A DNA stretch of 64,000 nucleotides, taken from Celerinatantimonas diazotrophica (GTDB lineage: Bacteria > Pseudomonadota > Gammaproteobacteria > Enterobacterales > Celerinatantimonadaceae). The stretch is from contig NZ_SMGD01000017.1 in assembly GCF_004339545.1 (NCBI RefSeq), positions 124,001 to 188,000 on the forward strand. Direction: 5' to 3'. Position 1 is the stretch's first letter; each line of letters starts with the position of its first letter. The notes beneath the pieces were generated by a model that worked only from the letters and a program-made list of their open reading frames with translations, ran no database searches and was not told the origin of the DNA. The position numbers were made by a program, and so were the translations under genes. Below, one piece after another: positions 36,829-47,292 of this stretch.

Positions 36829-39800
36829 ATCCTTCCCGATTATTCATCAATCGGCCTGTTGCGACCATTTTGTTGATGGTCGGGGTGTTATTAAGTGGAT
36901 TATTGGCATACAAAATGTTGCCTGTTTCGGCGCTGCCACAGGTTGATTATCCGACGATTCAAGTGACAACGCTTTATCCGGGAGCCAGTTCTCAGGTGAT
37001 GGAAACTGCCGTGACCGCGCCGCTTGAACGCGCGTTAGGGGAGATGGCGGGGTTGAATCAGATGTATTCAACCAGCTCCAATGGGGCGTCGATTATCACG
37101 CTAAAATTTAATTTGTCACTCCAACTGGATATTGCTGAACAAGAAGTACAAGCAGCGCTGAATGCTGCAGATTCACTGCTCCCTGGTGATCTACCGACCC
37201 CTCCGACTTATAAAAAGGTGAACCCAGCTGATAGCGACATAATGACGATCGCCGTGACCTCTCCTTCGATGGCATTAAATAAAGTGCAGGATTTGGTGAA
37301 CTCGCGAATTGCCTTGAAAATCTCTCAGGTCTCTGGGGTTGGGATGGTTTCCTTAGCCGGAGGACACCAACTGGCTGTGCGCATTCAGGCTAATCCCATG
37401 GCATTAGCCGCGCATCATCTGACGCTTGAAAATATCTACGCCGTTATTAACCAGCAAAATGTTAATGGTTCCAAAGGTGGGTTTGACGGCAAGTATCACT
37501 CCGTCAGCATTGATGCGAACGATCAATTACACGATCCTCAGCAATATGCCAATCTCATCATTAAGTATGAAAATGGCTCAGCACTGCGGATAAAGGATGT
37601 TGCTAAAGTTACTTATGGCAGTGAGGATGAGTATCAGTCGGCGACGGCGAATGGTAAACCGGCCATTATTATTCAGATTAAACGTCAGCCTGGGGCCAAT
37701 GTTATTGAGGTTGTCTCTCGGATAAAACAACTGTTGCCGCACTTAAGGCAGCTGTTGCCCGGCAGTGTCAAAATGACGATTCTCTCTGATCGTACGCAGA
37801 CCATTCAGGCATCTATCTCTGATGTGCAGTTTGAAATGATGCTATCCATTGCGTTGGTCGTCATGGTCACCTTTCTGTTTTTGCGCAATATCGCCGCAAC
37901 TTTTATTCCCAGTGTGGCGGTCCCTTTATCTTTGATTGGGACTTTTGGCGTGATGTATCTGGCTGGCTTCAGCCTAAATAACCTGACGTTGATGGCGCTC
38001 ACCATTGCCACTGGGTTTGTGATTGACGATGCGATTGTGGTAGTGGAAAACATTGCTCGTTACCTTGAACAGGGCGAAACTCCCATGAATGCCGCCCTTA
38101 AAGGTTCAAAGCAGATCGGTTTTACTATTATTTCGCTGACGTTCTCTTTGATCGCGGTGCTGATCCCACTGTTGTTTATGGGCGATGTCGTTGGACGATT
38201 GTTCCGTGAATTTGCCATTACTTTGGCGGTAGCGATTGCCGTTTCGATGGTCATATCGCTGACGCTAACCCCGATGCTGTGTGCTTATTTATTGCGTCAT
38301 ATTCCAGAAGATCAGCAGAGTAAGTTTTATAAAAAAGGCGGGCAACTGTTTGATAAATTGTTGCATGGTTATGAGAAATGTCTCGATGTGGTTCTTAATC
38401 ATCAACGTATTACACTAGGGGTTTTCGTCTTTTTATTGGGGTTGACCGCCGTCTTATATTGGTGGATCCCCAAAGGATTTTTCCCTTCGCAGGATACAGG
38501 CGCTTTGCGTGGTATTACGATTGCCAGCAATGATGTTTCCTTTAAAGAGATGGCGCGTCGGCAACAGTTAATCGTCGATAAGCTGTTAAAAGATCCAGCA
38601 GTGGCGAGTATTAGTACAACCGTTGGCGTCGATGGCCAAAATGTCAGCTTAAATCGGGGACGATTACTGATTAACTTAAAGCCTTTTGACAAGCGTTCCG
38701 AGCGCGCGCCAGCGATTATTAAAAGGATGGATAAAGAAGTTGCTGATATTCCTGGAATCCATTTGTATTTGCAGTCGCTCCAGGATTTAACTGTTGATGA
38801 CCAGGTCACGCCAAGCCAGTATCAATTTAACCTATCTGATACCGATAGTAGTGAATTAGTGACGTGGACACCTAAATTGATAGCTGCGATGCGTCAAACT
38901 GGCTTGTTTAAAGATGTCGTAAGCAATCTACAGACGCAAGGGCGAATTGCTTATATTCATATTCATCGTGATATTGCGGCTCGTTACGGCATTACCGCCG
39001 ATGATATCGATTTAGCACTATACAATGCCTTTGGTCAGCGTTTGATTTCGACCATTTTTACCCAGTCTAATCAGTATCGAGTGGTGCTTGAAGTTAGTCC
39101 AAATGAGCAATTGAATCCGAGCAGTTTGAAAGATATTTATCTCGCCGGAGAGAACCTCTCATCGAACAGTTCAGGGGCAAGTTCAACTCCTATGATCCGT
39201 TTGACTGACGTTGCATCGGTCAAGCTGGAAACCGGCTCGCTGATGCAGGCGCGCTTAAATCAGATCCCTACGGTTACGGTGTCATTTAATTTGCCGGCTG
39301 ATAAGTCAATTGAACAGGCCCAGCAGCAGCTGAGTGCGATGAGCCAACGGCTGAATTTGCCAGCTGGAATGAGCCTGACTTATCAGGGGGCTGCATCGGC
39401 GTTTGATAGAGCAACTGGCAATACTTTGTATCTGATTCTGGCGGCACTTTTAACCATGTATGTGGTGCTGGGTATTTTATACGAAAGTTTTATTCATCCA
39501 GTGACCATTTTGTCATCATTACCAACAGCGGCGGTAGGGGCATTTTTAGCACTAATTTTTGATCATTCAGAGTTTAGTATGATCGCGTTAATTGGGGTCA
39601 TCCTGTTGATTGGGATTGTGAAGAAAAATGCCATTATGATGATCGATTTTGCGTTAGAGGCTGAACAAAAACAACGACTATCGCCCAAAGAGGCCATCGC
39701 ACAAGCTTGTTCTCTGCGATTTCGACCAATTTTAATGACGACGATGGCCGCCTTGTTAGGGGCTTTGCCTTTGATGTTCGCCCACGGTTCTGGGGCAGAG

Positions 39801-39926
39801 CTGCGCTCGCCATTAGGCGTGGTTATTGTCGGTGGGTTGATCTTGAGCCAAGTGCTGACGCTCTTTACCACTCCGGTAATTTATTTGTTCTTTGATCGTC
39901 TAACGCGCCGGCGGAGGCACGGGTGA
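36825..39926 (+). CDS. mdtB: RND multidrug transporter, MdtB-like
   Basis: 1033-aa proton-driven inner-membrane exporter with 12 helices and two large periplasmic loops. MdtB/C-type start [17 protein letters not shown], the proton-relay Asp pair in [21 protein letters not shown], and [24 protein letters not shown] in the second half. With the next gene it should form the heterotrimeric MdtBC pump (two MdtB to one MdtC in E. coli), exporting bile-salt-like detergents and drugs. ATGA overlap on both sides. Confidence 0.92.
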   Translation: MNPSRLFINRPVATILLMVGVLLSGLLAYKMLPVSALPQVDYPTIQVTTLYPGASSQVMETAVTAPLERALGEMAGLNQMYSTSSNGASIITLKFNLSLQLDIAEQEVQAALNAADSLLPGDLPTPPTYKKVNPADSDIMTIAVTSPSMALNKVQDLVNSRIALKISQVSGVGMVSLAGGHQLAVRIQANPMALAAHHLTLENIYAVINQQNVNGSKGGFDGKYHSVSIDANDQLHDPQQYANLIIKYENGSALRIKDVAKVTYGSEDEYQSATANGKPAIIIQIKRQPGANVIEVVSRIKQLLPHLRQLLPGSVKMTILSDRTQTIQASISDVQFEMMLSIALVVMVTFLFLRNIAATFIPSVAVPLSLIGTFGVMYLAGFSLNNLTLMALTIATGFVIDDAIVVVENIARYLEQGETPMNAALKGSKQIGFTIISLTFSLIAVLIPLLFMGDVVGRLFREFAITLAVAIAVSMVISLTLTPMLCAYLLRHIPEDQQSKFYKKGGQLFDKLLHGYEKCLDVVLNHQRITLGVFVFLLGLTAVLYWWIPKGFFPSQDTGALRGITIASNDVSFKEMARRQQLIVDKLLKDPAVASISTTVGVDGQNVSLNRGRLLINLKPFDKRSERAPAIIKRMDKEVADIPGIHLYLQSLQDLTVDDQVTPSQYQFNLSDTDSSELVTWTPKLIAAMRQTGLFKDVVSNLQTQGRIAYIHIHRDIAARYGITADDIDLALYNAFGQRLISTIFTQSNQYRVVLEVSPNEQLNPSSLKDIYLAGENLSSNSSGASSTPMIRLTDVASVKLETGSLMQARLNQIPTVTVSFNLPADKSIEQAQQQLSAMSQRLNLPAGMSLTYQGAASAFDRATGNTLYLILAALLTMYVVLGILYESFIHPVTILSSLPTAAVGAFLALIFDHSEFSMIALIGVILLIGIVKKNAIMMIDFALEAEQKQRLSPKEAIAQACSLRFRPILMTTMAALLGALPLMFAHGSGAELRSPLGVVIVGGLILSQVLTLFTTPVIYLFFDRLTRRRRHG

Positions 39927-42900
39927 ATATTTCTCGTCCGTTTATTCTGCGACCAGTTGCGACGTGGCTTTTAAGTTTGTCGCTGATGGCTATGGGAGTC
40001 ATTGGTTTTCGGTTATTACCTGTGGCGCCGTTGCCGCAGGTGTCATTCCCGGTCATTATTGTGCGCGCATCGATTCCTGGGGCAAATCCTGAAACCATGG
40101 CGGCAACAGTTGCCACCCCACTTGAGCGGGCATTTGGAGAGATCGCTGGGGTGAATGAGATGAGTTCGACCAGCTCTCAAGGGTCGACTCGCATCTTTTT
40201 ACAATTTGATTTAGACCGCGATATTAACGGTGCAGCCCGTGATGTTCAGGCTGCAATTAACGCCTCTCGTAGCCTATTACCAAGTAGTATGCGCACCTTG
40301 CCGAGCTATTTTAAAGCAAACTCTGCTGCTGCACCGGTCTTAATGTTATCACTCACCTCCAATGAACTATCGACTGGGCAAATGTATGATTTAGCTTCCA
40401 GTCAGCTAGAGCAGCGTATTGCACAGGTGAAAGGGGTCGGTGAAGTGAACTTATATGGGGCTTCTTTGCCGGCAGTGCGTATTGACCTGCATCCTCAGGC
40501 GCTCACCCATTATGGTATCTCGCTGGATACTGTGCGCCAGAAAATTGTTGGCGCGACGAATGTTTATCCCAAAGGTGTGATTCAAGGCAACCGCTTTGCC
40601 TGGATGATTAATTCTAATGGACAATTGACGAAAGCCAGCCAGTATCGGCCGTTGATTATTGCCTATAAAAATGGGGCTGCGATTCGCCTTAAAGATGTTG
40701 CCAATGTCTATGATTCGGTGCAAAACCGTTTTAATGTCGGTTATTACAATAACCAACCGTCGATCAACATTGGGATCACATTGGCGGCTGGTGCCAATAT
40801 GCTCTCAACGATTGATGCAATTAAATCAAAGTTACCGATGTTTCATAAGATCCTACCCGGTGACGTGCAATTACATACGACTCTAGATCGTTCTCCAACG
40901 ATTCGCTCATCGTTACATGAGACTGAACGGACGCTGATTATTGCGGTGTCATTAGTGATTGCGGTGGTTTTTCTGTTTCTGCGCAATGGCCGAGCGTTAT
41001 TGATCCCCGCCGTTGCTCTGCCGTTGTCGTTGGTTGGCACCTTTGCGGTCATGTATCTACTTGGCTACAGCTTAGATAACTTCTCATTAATGGCGCTGAT
41101 TGTGGCAACCGGCTTTGTTGTGGATGATGCGATTGTCGTGCTGGAGAATATTTCGCGCCACCTCGAAGATGGGTATGGGCCGATTCGAGCTTCACTGCGT
41201 GGGGCCAAAGAGGTCGGTTTTACTGTTTTGTCGATGACCTTATCGCTGATTGCGGTGTTTATTCCGCTGCTCTTGATGGGGGGAATTATAGGTCGATTAT
41301 TCCGCGAATTTGCGGTGACTCTGACTGTATCTTTGCTCATTTCGATGCTGATCTCGTTGACTCTCACTCCCATGCTGTGTTCCAGAATGTTACGGCGTCG
41401 ACAACAGGGCTGTGCCCAACCACGTCTGTATCAGTGGATTGAGCGTGGTTTTAACGGGATGCAGTGGATCTATCAGCGAGGATTGCGCTGGTGTTTAAAA
41501 CATCGCCGGATTACTTTATTGTCTTTGTTGGTGACGATTGGTCTTAACTTTTATCTGTTTGCCGTGGTGCCTAAAGGCTTTTTCCCTACTCAGGATACCG
41601 GCATGATTTGGGGGGAATTGAGCGCCGATCAAAGTACCTCATTTGCTCAGATGAAACCGCGATTGCGCCGTTATACAGCGCTTATTTTAAGTGACCCGGC
41701 GGTAGCAAGTGTGATGAGCTCGGTCAGCAGTAGTGGCCGAGGGGGAAGTAACTCAGGGCGTTTTTTTGTGCGTTTGAAGCCGCTATCGCAACGCAAAGCT
41801 TCGGCATCTGAGGTTGCCAATCGATTGTATGCGAAATCAAAGAAGATGGCTGGTGGCGATCTGTTTCTGATGGCGGTCAGCGATATCATGTTTGGTGGGC
41901 GGGACTCTAACGCCAGCTATCAGTTAAGTTTACAGTCAGACAGCCTAACGCGATTACGCCAATGGGCTCCCAAAGTGCGTGCAGCACTCGCGAAATTACC
42001 GCAACTATCTGGCGTTGACTCTAACCAGCAAACGGGTGGGCAACAGATTAAGTTGGTGATCGATCGCGCTGCCGCGAAACGCTTGGGGGTTTCTGTTAGA
42101 GATATCGATGCGTTTTTGAATAACTCGTTTAGTCAGCGACAGATTGCCAATATCTATGAGCCACTTAACCAATATTCGGTTGTGATGGGGTTGACCAGCG
42201 ACTACACCGATAACAGCGACGTGCTTAACCATCTTAAAATTGTGAATAGCGATGGGAAGGTGATCCCGATTAAGGATTTTGTCTCTTTAACGAGCTCTAA
42301 TGCCCCTTTATCTGTTCACCATGAAGGCCATGCAGCAACGATTACGGTATCCTTTAATACCGCTGATGGCGTCACATTTCAGGCCGCTCAGCAGGCTATT
42401 AAAACCGCCATTGCTAAACTTGGGATGCCAAGTGATGTTGTCGCTGATTTTGCGGGGAATGCGATGCTGTTTAATCAGTTTGTTGGCAATATTCCCTGGC
42501 TATTATTGGCTGCGTTAGCGGCTGTTTATATTGTATTGGGAGTGCTTTATGAGAGTTATATCCATCCATTAACCATTCTCTCGACTCTGCCATCAGCTGG
42601 TGTAGGGGCGTTGCTATTGATGGAAATGACCGGAACACCACTGACGGTTGTGGCGCTTATTGGTATTTTATTGCTGATTGGCGTGGTGAAGAAAAATGCC
42701 ATTATGATGATTGATTTTGCGCTCGCGGCTCAGCGTCAGCAGAATCTCAGCCCTGAAGAGGCGATTTATGAGGCGTGTTGTCAGCGGTTTCGGCCCATTC
42801 TGATGACATCATTAGCAGCCTTTTTTGGGGCATTGCCAATGGCCATCGAACATGGAGGCGATGCAGACATGCGTAGTCCACTCGGTATTGCTATTTGTGG

Positions 42901-43036
42901 GGGGTTGGTGCTCAGTCAGCTGTTAACGTTGTTTACCACGCCAGTGGTTTATCTGTATATGGATAAACTCAGCTTTAATACTCGGCGCTTATGGCGGCGT
43001 ATTGTCCATAGAGAACCATTAAGTTATGAAAGATAA
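39923..43036 (+). CDS. mdtC: RND multidrug transporter, MdtC-like
   Basis: 1037-aa partner of MdtB with the same layout: [36 protein letters not shown] with the relay Asp pair, and [23 protein letters not shown]. Begins with GTG inside the mdtB stop (GTGA overlap), so its translation depends on mdtB. It overlaps the outer-membrane gene by 11 nt. Confidence 0.92.
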   Translation: MNISRPFILRPVATWLLSLSLMAMGVIGFRLLPVAPLPQVSFPVIIVRASIPGANPETMAATVATPLERAFGEIAGVNEMSSTSSQGSTRIFLQFDLDRDINGAARDVQAAINASRSLLPSSMRTLPSYFKANSAAAPVLMLSLTSNELSTGQMYDLASSQLEQRIAQVKGVGEVNLYGASLPAVRIDLHPQALTHYGISLDTVRQKIVGATNVYPKGVIQGNRFAWMINSNGQLTKASQYRPLIIAYKNGAAIRLKDVANVYDSVQNRFNVGYYNNQPSINIGITLAAGANMLSTIDAIKSKLPMFHKILPGDVQLHTTLDRSPTIRSSLHETERTLIIAVSLVIAVVFLFLRNGRALLIPAVALPLSLVGTFAVMYLLGYSLDNFSLMALIVATGFVVDDAIVVLENISRHLEDGYGPIRASLRGAKEVGFTVLSMTLSLIAVFIPLLLMGGIIGRLFREFAVTLTVSLLISMLISLTLTPMLCSRMLRRRQQGCAQPRLYQWIERGFNGMQWIYQRGLRWCLKHRRITLLSLLVTIGLNFYLFAVVPKGFFPTQDTGMIWGELSADQSTSFAQMKPRLRRYTALILSDPAVASVMSSVSSSGRGGSNSGRFFVRLKPLSQRKASASEVANRLYAKSKKMAGGDLFLMAVSDIMFGGRDSNASYQLSLQSDSLTRLRQWAPKVRAALAKLPQLSGVDSNQQTGGQQIKLVIDRAAAKRLGVSVRDIDAFLNNSFSQRQIANIYEPLNQYSVVMGLTSDYTDNSDVLNHLKIVNSDGKVIPIKDFVSLTSSNAPLSVHHEGHAATITVSFNTADGVTFQAAQQAIKTAIAKLGMPSDVVADFAGNAMLFNQFVGNIPWLLLAALAAVYIVLGVLYESYIHPLTILSTLPSAGVGALLLMEMTGTPLTVVALIGILLLIGVVKKNAIMMIDFALAAQRQQNLSPEEAIYEACCQRFRPILMTSLAAFFGALPMAIEHGGDADMRSPLGIAICGGLVLSQLLTLFTTPVVYLYMDKLSFNTRRLWRRIVHREPLSYER

Positions 43037-44498
43037 CAGATTGCAAACAATAACCGCATTAGGGCGCCTGACTATTCTGGGGCTTGTTATGGCGAGCCTA
43101 ACAGGGTGTGCAATGGTTGGGCCAGATTATAAGCCGCCAAAAACGGTCACTCTTGGCAACCAATACAAAGCGGCGAAAGGCTGGTCGGTTGCAACACCGC
43201 AAGCTGCACAAAATAAAGGCCCATGGTGGCAGGTTTATCACGATGCAACGCTTAATAAGTTAATGAAGCAGGTCGCGATCAATAACCAAAATGTTGCGCA
43301 ATATCTGGCTCAGTATCAAAAAGCGCGAGCGCTAGCCCAAGCCGCTGGGGCTAATTTAGCTCCGAACGTGTCGTTATCTTTAAGCTCTTCTCGCGCGCAG
43401 AAAGGACAAATACTCAGTAATAACCATTCGTTACAAGGGAATGTGAGCTGGGAAGTTGACTTGTGGGGGAAACTTCGCCGAACACGCCAAGAGGAACGTG
43501 CTAGTGCTCAGTCAAGTGCTGCCGAGTTGGCATCAGCCACATTAAGCGCACAGTCTGAGTTGGCACAGGATTATTTTGAGCTGCGTATTTTCGATGCAAA
43601 AATTAAGCTTTATCAGCAGAATATTGAGATCTACCAGCGTTATCTAAACGTTGTTGAAAATCAGTATAAAGCTGGCAAAGAGACTCGCGATGCCCTTGCT
43701 CAGGCTCGTACTCAGTTGCATGGTGCGCGCTCATCAAAATTAAATTTAGTTTGGCAGCGGGCGCAGATGGAGAATGCTATTGCGGTGTTAATTGGCCGCT
43801 CTGCTTCGAACTTTTCAATAAAACCGGTGGACTTTAAATATGAGTTACCCAAGATCCCAACCGCGCTGCCATCGCAGTTGTTGCAGCGACGGCCCGATAT
43901 CGCTCAGGCTGAACGCAATGTTGCCGCGGCCAATGCAGCTGTTGGGGTCGCGATAGCAGGCTACTTCCCGGATGTTACCTTAAGTGCCAGTGGCGGCTTT
44001 TCCAGTTCACATTGGGCGGATTTGCTAAAATGGCCTGCGAGGATGTGGTCGATTGGGCCAAGTATTACCGAAACGCTGTTAGATTTTGGCCGAACCCGCG
44101 CCGAAGTTCGTCAAGCCAAGGCCAGTTATCGTGCGAGTGTTGCCAGCTACCGTCAGAGTGTGCTTAATGCGATAAAAGAGGTTGAAGACTATTTGATCGA
44201 ATCGCACGTTTTGGCTCAGGAGCTCAAAGAACAGCAACAAGCAACGGCTTCAGCAAAAGAGTCAGCTCGAATTACGTATAACCAATATGTGGCAGGAATG
44301 ATTGATTATCTGAACGTGGCAACAACGCAGGCAACTAGCCTCAATCAGCAGCAGAGCCTGTTATCACTACAACAAACACAGCTGATTAATAGTGTGCAAC
44401 TCATTGCTGCATTAGGGGGAGGTTGGGAGCGCTCAGAACTTCCTGGCATGAGACGTTCAGTTCGGGTTAACCAAGATGCAGCAAAATCCCACGAATAA
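43026..44498 (+). CDS. Outer membrane efflux lipoprotein (OprM/NodT family)
   Basis: 490 aa. The signal peptide ends in a lipobox ASLTGC, so Cys28 should be lipidated. Two OEP repeats follow (AQAAGANLAPNVSLSLSS..., LASATLSAQSELAQDYFELRIFDAKI, and RRPDIAQAERNVAAANAAVGVAIAGYFPDVTLSASGGF). It supplies the outer-membrane channel for the MdtABC-like pump in the same transcript. E. coli mdtABC lacks such a gene and uses TolC. No baeSR follows. Confidence 0.92.
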   Translation: MKDNRLQTITALGRLTILGLVMASLTGCAMVGPDYKPPKTVTLGNQYKAAKGWSVATPQAAQNKGPWWQVYHDATLNKLMKQVAINNQNVAQYLAQYQKARALAQAAGANLAPNVSLSLSSSRAQKGQILSNNHSLQGNVSWEVDLWGKLRRTRQEERASAQSSAAELASATLSAQSELAQDYFELRIFDAKIKLYQQNIEIYQRYLNVVENQYKAGKETRDALAQARTQLHGARSSKLNLVWQRAQMENAIAVLIGRSASNFSIKPVDFKYELPKIPTALPSQLLQRRPDIAQAERNVAAANAAVGVAIAGYFPDVTLSASGGFSSSHWADLLKWPARMWSIGPSITETLLDFGRTRAEVRQAKASYRASVASYRQSVLNAIKEVEDYLIESHVLAQELKEQQQATASAKESARITYNQYVAGMIDYLNVATTQATSLNQQQSLLSLQQTQLINSVQLIAALGGGWERSELPGMRRSVRVNQDAAKSHE

Positions 44499-44820
44499 CC
44501 GAGTAAAATAAGCTAACGGTGAGTACCGACAAAGCGAGTCGCGCACTTAAAAAATTATGGCGCCCGACAGTCGTTCCATCTTCTAAGCGAACACGGGTTA
44601 CGGCTTTGCGGGTATGCCTATGGCCTAAATGGAATTCAACACTCTGCCCGCTTTGCAACGCCTGATAAACTTGTTCGCTCATCTGTAATGGCCCTTCAAT
44701 AACTTGCTTATTGGCTAGGGCGATATAACTGCAGCGGATCCACTGTTTCTTCGCTCTAGGGCAAATAGTAAGGTTATTCTGGGCTACATCAATCACGCGA
44801 CCTTTTATAATCATAACCAT
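44467..44820 (-). CDS. Hypothetical membrane protein
   Basis: 117 aa, not recognised. An N-terminal beta-rich part (KGRVIDVAQNNLTICPRAKKQWIRCSYI ... SGQSVEFHLGHRHTRKAVTRVRLEDGT) precedes one C-terminal membrane helix (residues ~92-115). It could be an inner-membrane-anchored OB/SH3-like domain, but this is speculative. It fills most of the gap between the efflux operon and lexA and overlaps the end of the former by 32 nt. No clear ribosome site; ATG 44814 is an alternative start. Confidence 0.5.
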   Translation of the reverse strand: MVMIIKGRVIDVAQNNLTICPRAKKQWIRCSYIALANKQVIEGPLQMSEQVYQALQSGQSVEFHLGHRHTRKAVTRVRLEDGTTVGRHNFLSARLALSVLTVSLFYSVIRGILLHLG

Positions 44821-44977
44821 GACAAATTAATGATGAATACGTTTATTTTATCGCCAATTGCGAAAAATTTCATCTTTGTACCCTCTGTAATCGTCGATCA
44901 CAAGCTAACTTATTTGTTTATAGGGAAATTTAATTGTTCAGTGAACATGATTTTAAATAGTTGCACTTCATGAACTA

Positions 44978-44993
44978 CTGTATATACTAACAG
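44978..44993. promoter_or_regulatory. LexA (SOS) box 1
   Basis: CTGTATATACTAACAG, matching CTG-N10-CAG and the TATATA-rich core of the gammaproteobacterial SOS consensus. 27 bp before the lexA start codon. Confidence 0.93.
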
Positions 44994-44996
44994 TTG

Positions 44997-45012
44997 CTGT
45001 ATAAAAAAACAG
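44997..45012. promoter_or_regulatory. LexA (SOS) box 2
   Basis: CTGTATAAAAAAACAG, a second CTG-N10-CAG site 3 nt after box 1 and 8 bp before the lexA ATG. Two tandem boxes at lexA also occur in E. coli. Confidence 0.9.
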
Positions 45013-45019
45013 GTTCGAT

Positions 45020-45676
45020 ATGAAAGCTCTTACTAAACGTCAAAGTCAGGTTTTGGATATAATTAAAACCCATTTAAGCGAAACGGGGATGCCGCCGACT
45101 CGAGTTGAAATCGCAAAAGAGTTAGGATTTCGGTCGGCCAATGCGGCGGAAGAACATCTTAAAGCGTTAGCTCGTAAAGGCGTGATCACTATGGTTCCGG
45201 GGGCTTCCCGTGGCATTCGCCTCGTTGAGAAAGAGCTGGATGCCCATCGTGACTTGGTGCAAGAATCGACGGCCGCCAATGATGAGCAAGGGCTGCCGCT
45301 GGTGGGGCAGGTTGCCGCGGGTGAACCTATTTTAGCTCAGCAGCACATTGAGTCGCACTATAAAGTTGATCCTGCTTTGTTTCATCCTCATGCTGATTTT
45401 TTACTACGAGTTCGTGGTGAAAGTATGAAGAACATCGGTATTATGGATGGGGATCTGCTGGCGGTCCACAAAACGCAGGATATATACAATGGTCAGGTTG
45501 TCGTTGCCCGTGTCGGGGATGATGTCACGGTAAAACGTTTTGAAAAACAATCTGATAAAGTTATGTTGTATCCCGAAAATGATGATTTTGCTCCGATTGT
45601 TGTTGACCCCTCTTGTGAGGAATTAGCGATCGAAGGGCTAGCGGTTGGTATTATTCGAAATAGCGACTGGTTCTAG
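45020..45676 (+). CDS. lexA: SOS repressor LexA
   Basis: Represses DNA-damage genes and cleaves itself when RecA is activated. 218 aa. The winged-helix domain (1-~68) includes [34 protein letters not shown]. The cleavage site is A100-G101 (QVAAGEP), with catalytic S135 (GESMKNIG) and K172 (VTVKRF). All three are shifted by exactly 16 from E. coli positions (84/85, 119, 156), so the extra residues lie in the interdomain linker (residues ~70-90, Glu/Asp/Gln-rich). Two LexA boxes precede it. Confidence 0.97.
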   Translation: MKALTKRQSQVLDIIKTHLSETGMPPTRVEIAKELGFRSANAAEEHLKALARKGVITMVPGASRGIRLVEKELDAHRDLVQESTAANDEQGLPLVGQVAAGEPILAQQHIESHYKVDPALFHPHADFLLRVRGESMKNIGIMDGDLLAVHKTQDIYNGQVVVARVGDDVTVKRFEKQSDKVMLYPENDDFAPIVVDPSCEELAIEGLAVGIIRNSDWF

Positions 45677-45707
45677 TTGCTTTGTCGGCATGATTTTTCG
45701 CGTCACG

Positions 45708-45733
45708 AACGCTGCTTTGGCAGCGTTTTGTTT
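45708..45733 (+). terminator. Terminator between lexA and dinF
   Basis: An 8-bp perfect stem AACGCTGC/GCAGCGTT with a TTTG loop and TTGTTTTA tail. It would end most lexA transcripts and allow some read-through into dinF. Confidence 0.8.
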
Positions 45734-45759
45734 TATCTTACGCAATGCAATAGGTTGTA

Positions 45760-47118
45760 ATGAAACTATTTGACCGCCAACAGCTTAAAGCTATTTTTGC
45801 CATAGCTATCCCTATGATTTTATCCAATATCACTGTTCCTTTGCTGGGACTTGTTGATACGGCTGTTGTTGGACATCTTTCGCATAGTTATTACTTAGGT
45901 GGCGTCGCAGTTGGGGCGACTATTATTAGTTTTTTATTTTGGATGGCCGGCTTTTTAAGAATGTCGACCACTGGCACAGTTGCTCAAGCTATTGGTCGCA
46001 ATGACAATGCTCATGCGATTCAAACATGGCGTCATAGTGCCTGCATGGGATTGCTTATTGCTGCCGTACTGATTGTTTGCCAATACCCTATCTGGCTGTT
46101 CGCCGCTAAATTAGCGGGGGCTGATCCCAAGGTTGCCGAGTATGCCCATGTTTATTATCTGATTCGAATCTGGGGAGCCCCGGCGGCCTTACTTAATTAT
46201 GCGACGCTAGGGTGCTTGCTGGGAATGAAGCGCGCGAAAATACCGATGTTCTTGTTAATTGTGACAAATGTCGTCAATATCGCTTTGGATTTGGTATTGG
46301 TCATGGGGTTACAGCTGAATGTGGCTGGCGCGGCTAGTGCTTCATTAATTGCCGATTATACCGGAGCTTTGCTTGGGTTATGGTTACTACATCGCGCTTG
46401 GCGTAATCGCGGTGAATCGTTGCTGCCTAATCACTGGCTTGGATTTTTACGGTGGTCACAGTTCAATGAATTATTGCGTTTAAATCGCGATATATTTTTG
46501 CGTACCTTATCTTTGCAAATATGTTTTAGTTTTATCACCTTTGAAGGTGCGAAACTGGGAACGGTAATCGTTGCTACCAATGCGGTGTTGATGAACTTTA
46601 TGATGTTTGCCTCCTATGCGCTTGATGGTCTAGCCTATGCGGTCGAAGCGCTGGCAGGCGATGCGGTGGGGCGTAAAGATCGCCAGCAATTTAATCAAAG
46701 TGTCTTTGCAACACTGTCGGTGGCGCTGTTAATTAGTATTGCGTTTGCTATTATCTATCAGATCTTTGGCGAGCAGATTGTTGCATTACTCACCAGTATT
46801 GATGCTATTCGGCAAAGCGCCGATAAATATCTTCCATGGCTGGTCTTTATGCCTATTGTGGCGGTGTGGAGTTATATCTTTGATGGCGTTTATGTCGCCT
46901 TAACCAAAGGGAATGTCATGCGCAACGGTATGATCATCTCCACATTTGTAATTTTTTTCCCCGTTTGGTGGTTGACTCGTAGCTTTGGGAACCATGGGCT
47001 GTGGTTTGCGTTATGTTGCTTTATGCTAGCCCGTGGTGTGACTTTGATAGCCCATTATTGGTTTTATAACAAACGCTGGTTTGCCAGAATGACGCAGATA
47101 GAGCATCCGAACGGATAA
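45760..47118 (+). CDS. dinF: MATE-family efflux protein DinF
   Basis: 452 aa with 12 membrane segments; MATE fold with AIPMILSNITVPLLGLVDTAVVGHL and the mirrored ALDGLAYAVEALAGDAVGRKD in the second half, both typical of DinF. The lexA-dinF pair is damage-inducible in E. coli. No own LexA box was seen in the 83-nt gap, so induction would come by read-through past the terminator. The substrate is not settled for the family. Confidence 0.93.
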   Translation: MKLFDRQQLKAIFAIAIPMILSNITVPLLGLVDTAVVGHLSHSYYLGGVAVGATIISFLFWMAGFLRMSTTGTVAQAIGRNDNAHAIQTWRHSACMGLLIAAVLIVCQYPIWLFAAKLAGADPKVAEYAHVYYLIRIWGAPAALLNYATLGCLLGMKRAKIPMFLLIVTNVVNIALDLVLVMGLQLNVAGAASASLIADYTGALLGLWLLHRAWRNRGESLLPNHWLGFLRWSQFNELLRLNRDIFLRTLSLQICFSFITFEGAKLGTVIVATNAVLMNFMMFASYALDGLAYAVEALAGDAVGRKDRQQFNQSVFATLSVALLISIAFAIIYQIFGEQIVALLTSIDAIRQSADKYLPWLVFMPIVAVWSYIFDGVYVALTKGNVMRNGMIISTFVIFFPVWWLTRSFGNHGLWFALCCFMLARGVTLIAHYWFYNKRWFARMTQIEHPNG

Positions 47119-47292
47119 CCTAAGCAGTAAGTAAGTTTCGGTTGTTTACAATAGAGTCGCTCATGGTATTGAGAGCGAGCTCACGAACATTTTTAACTCA
47201 TTTGGATCGCGTTGGCGATCTAATCGAGCTGTGAATATATTCCTTTTCCCAGAATAGATGTGAAGAGAATATTTCTGGGGTTTTCTTGGCCA

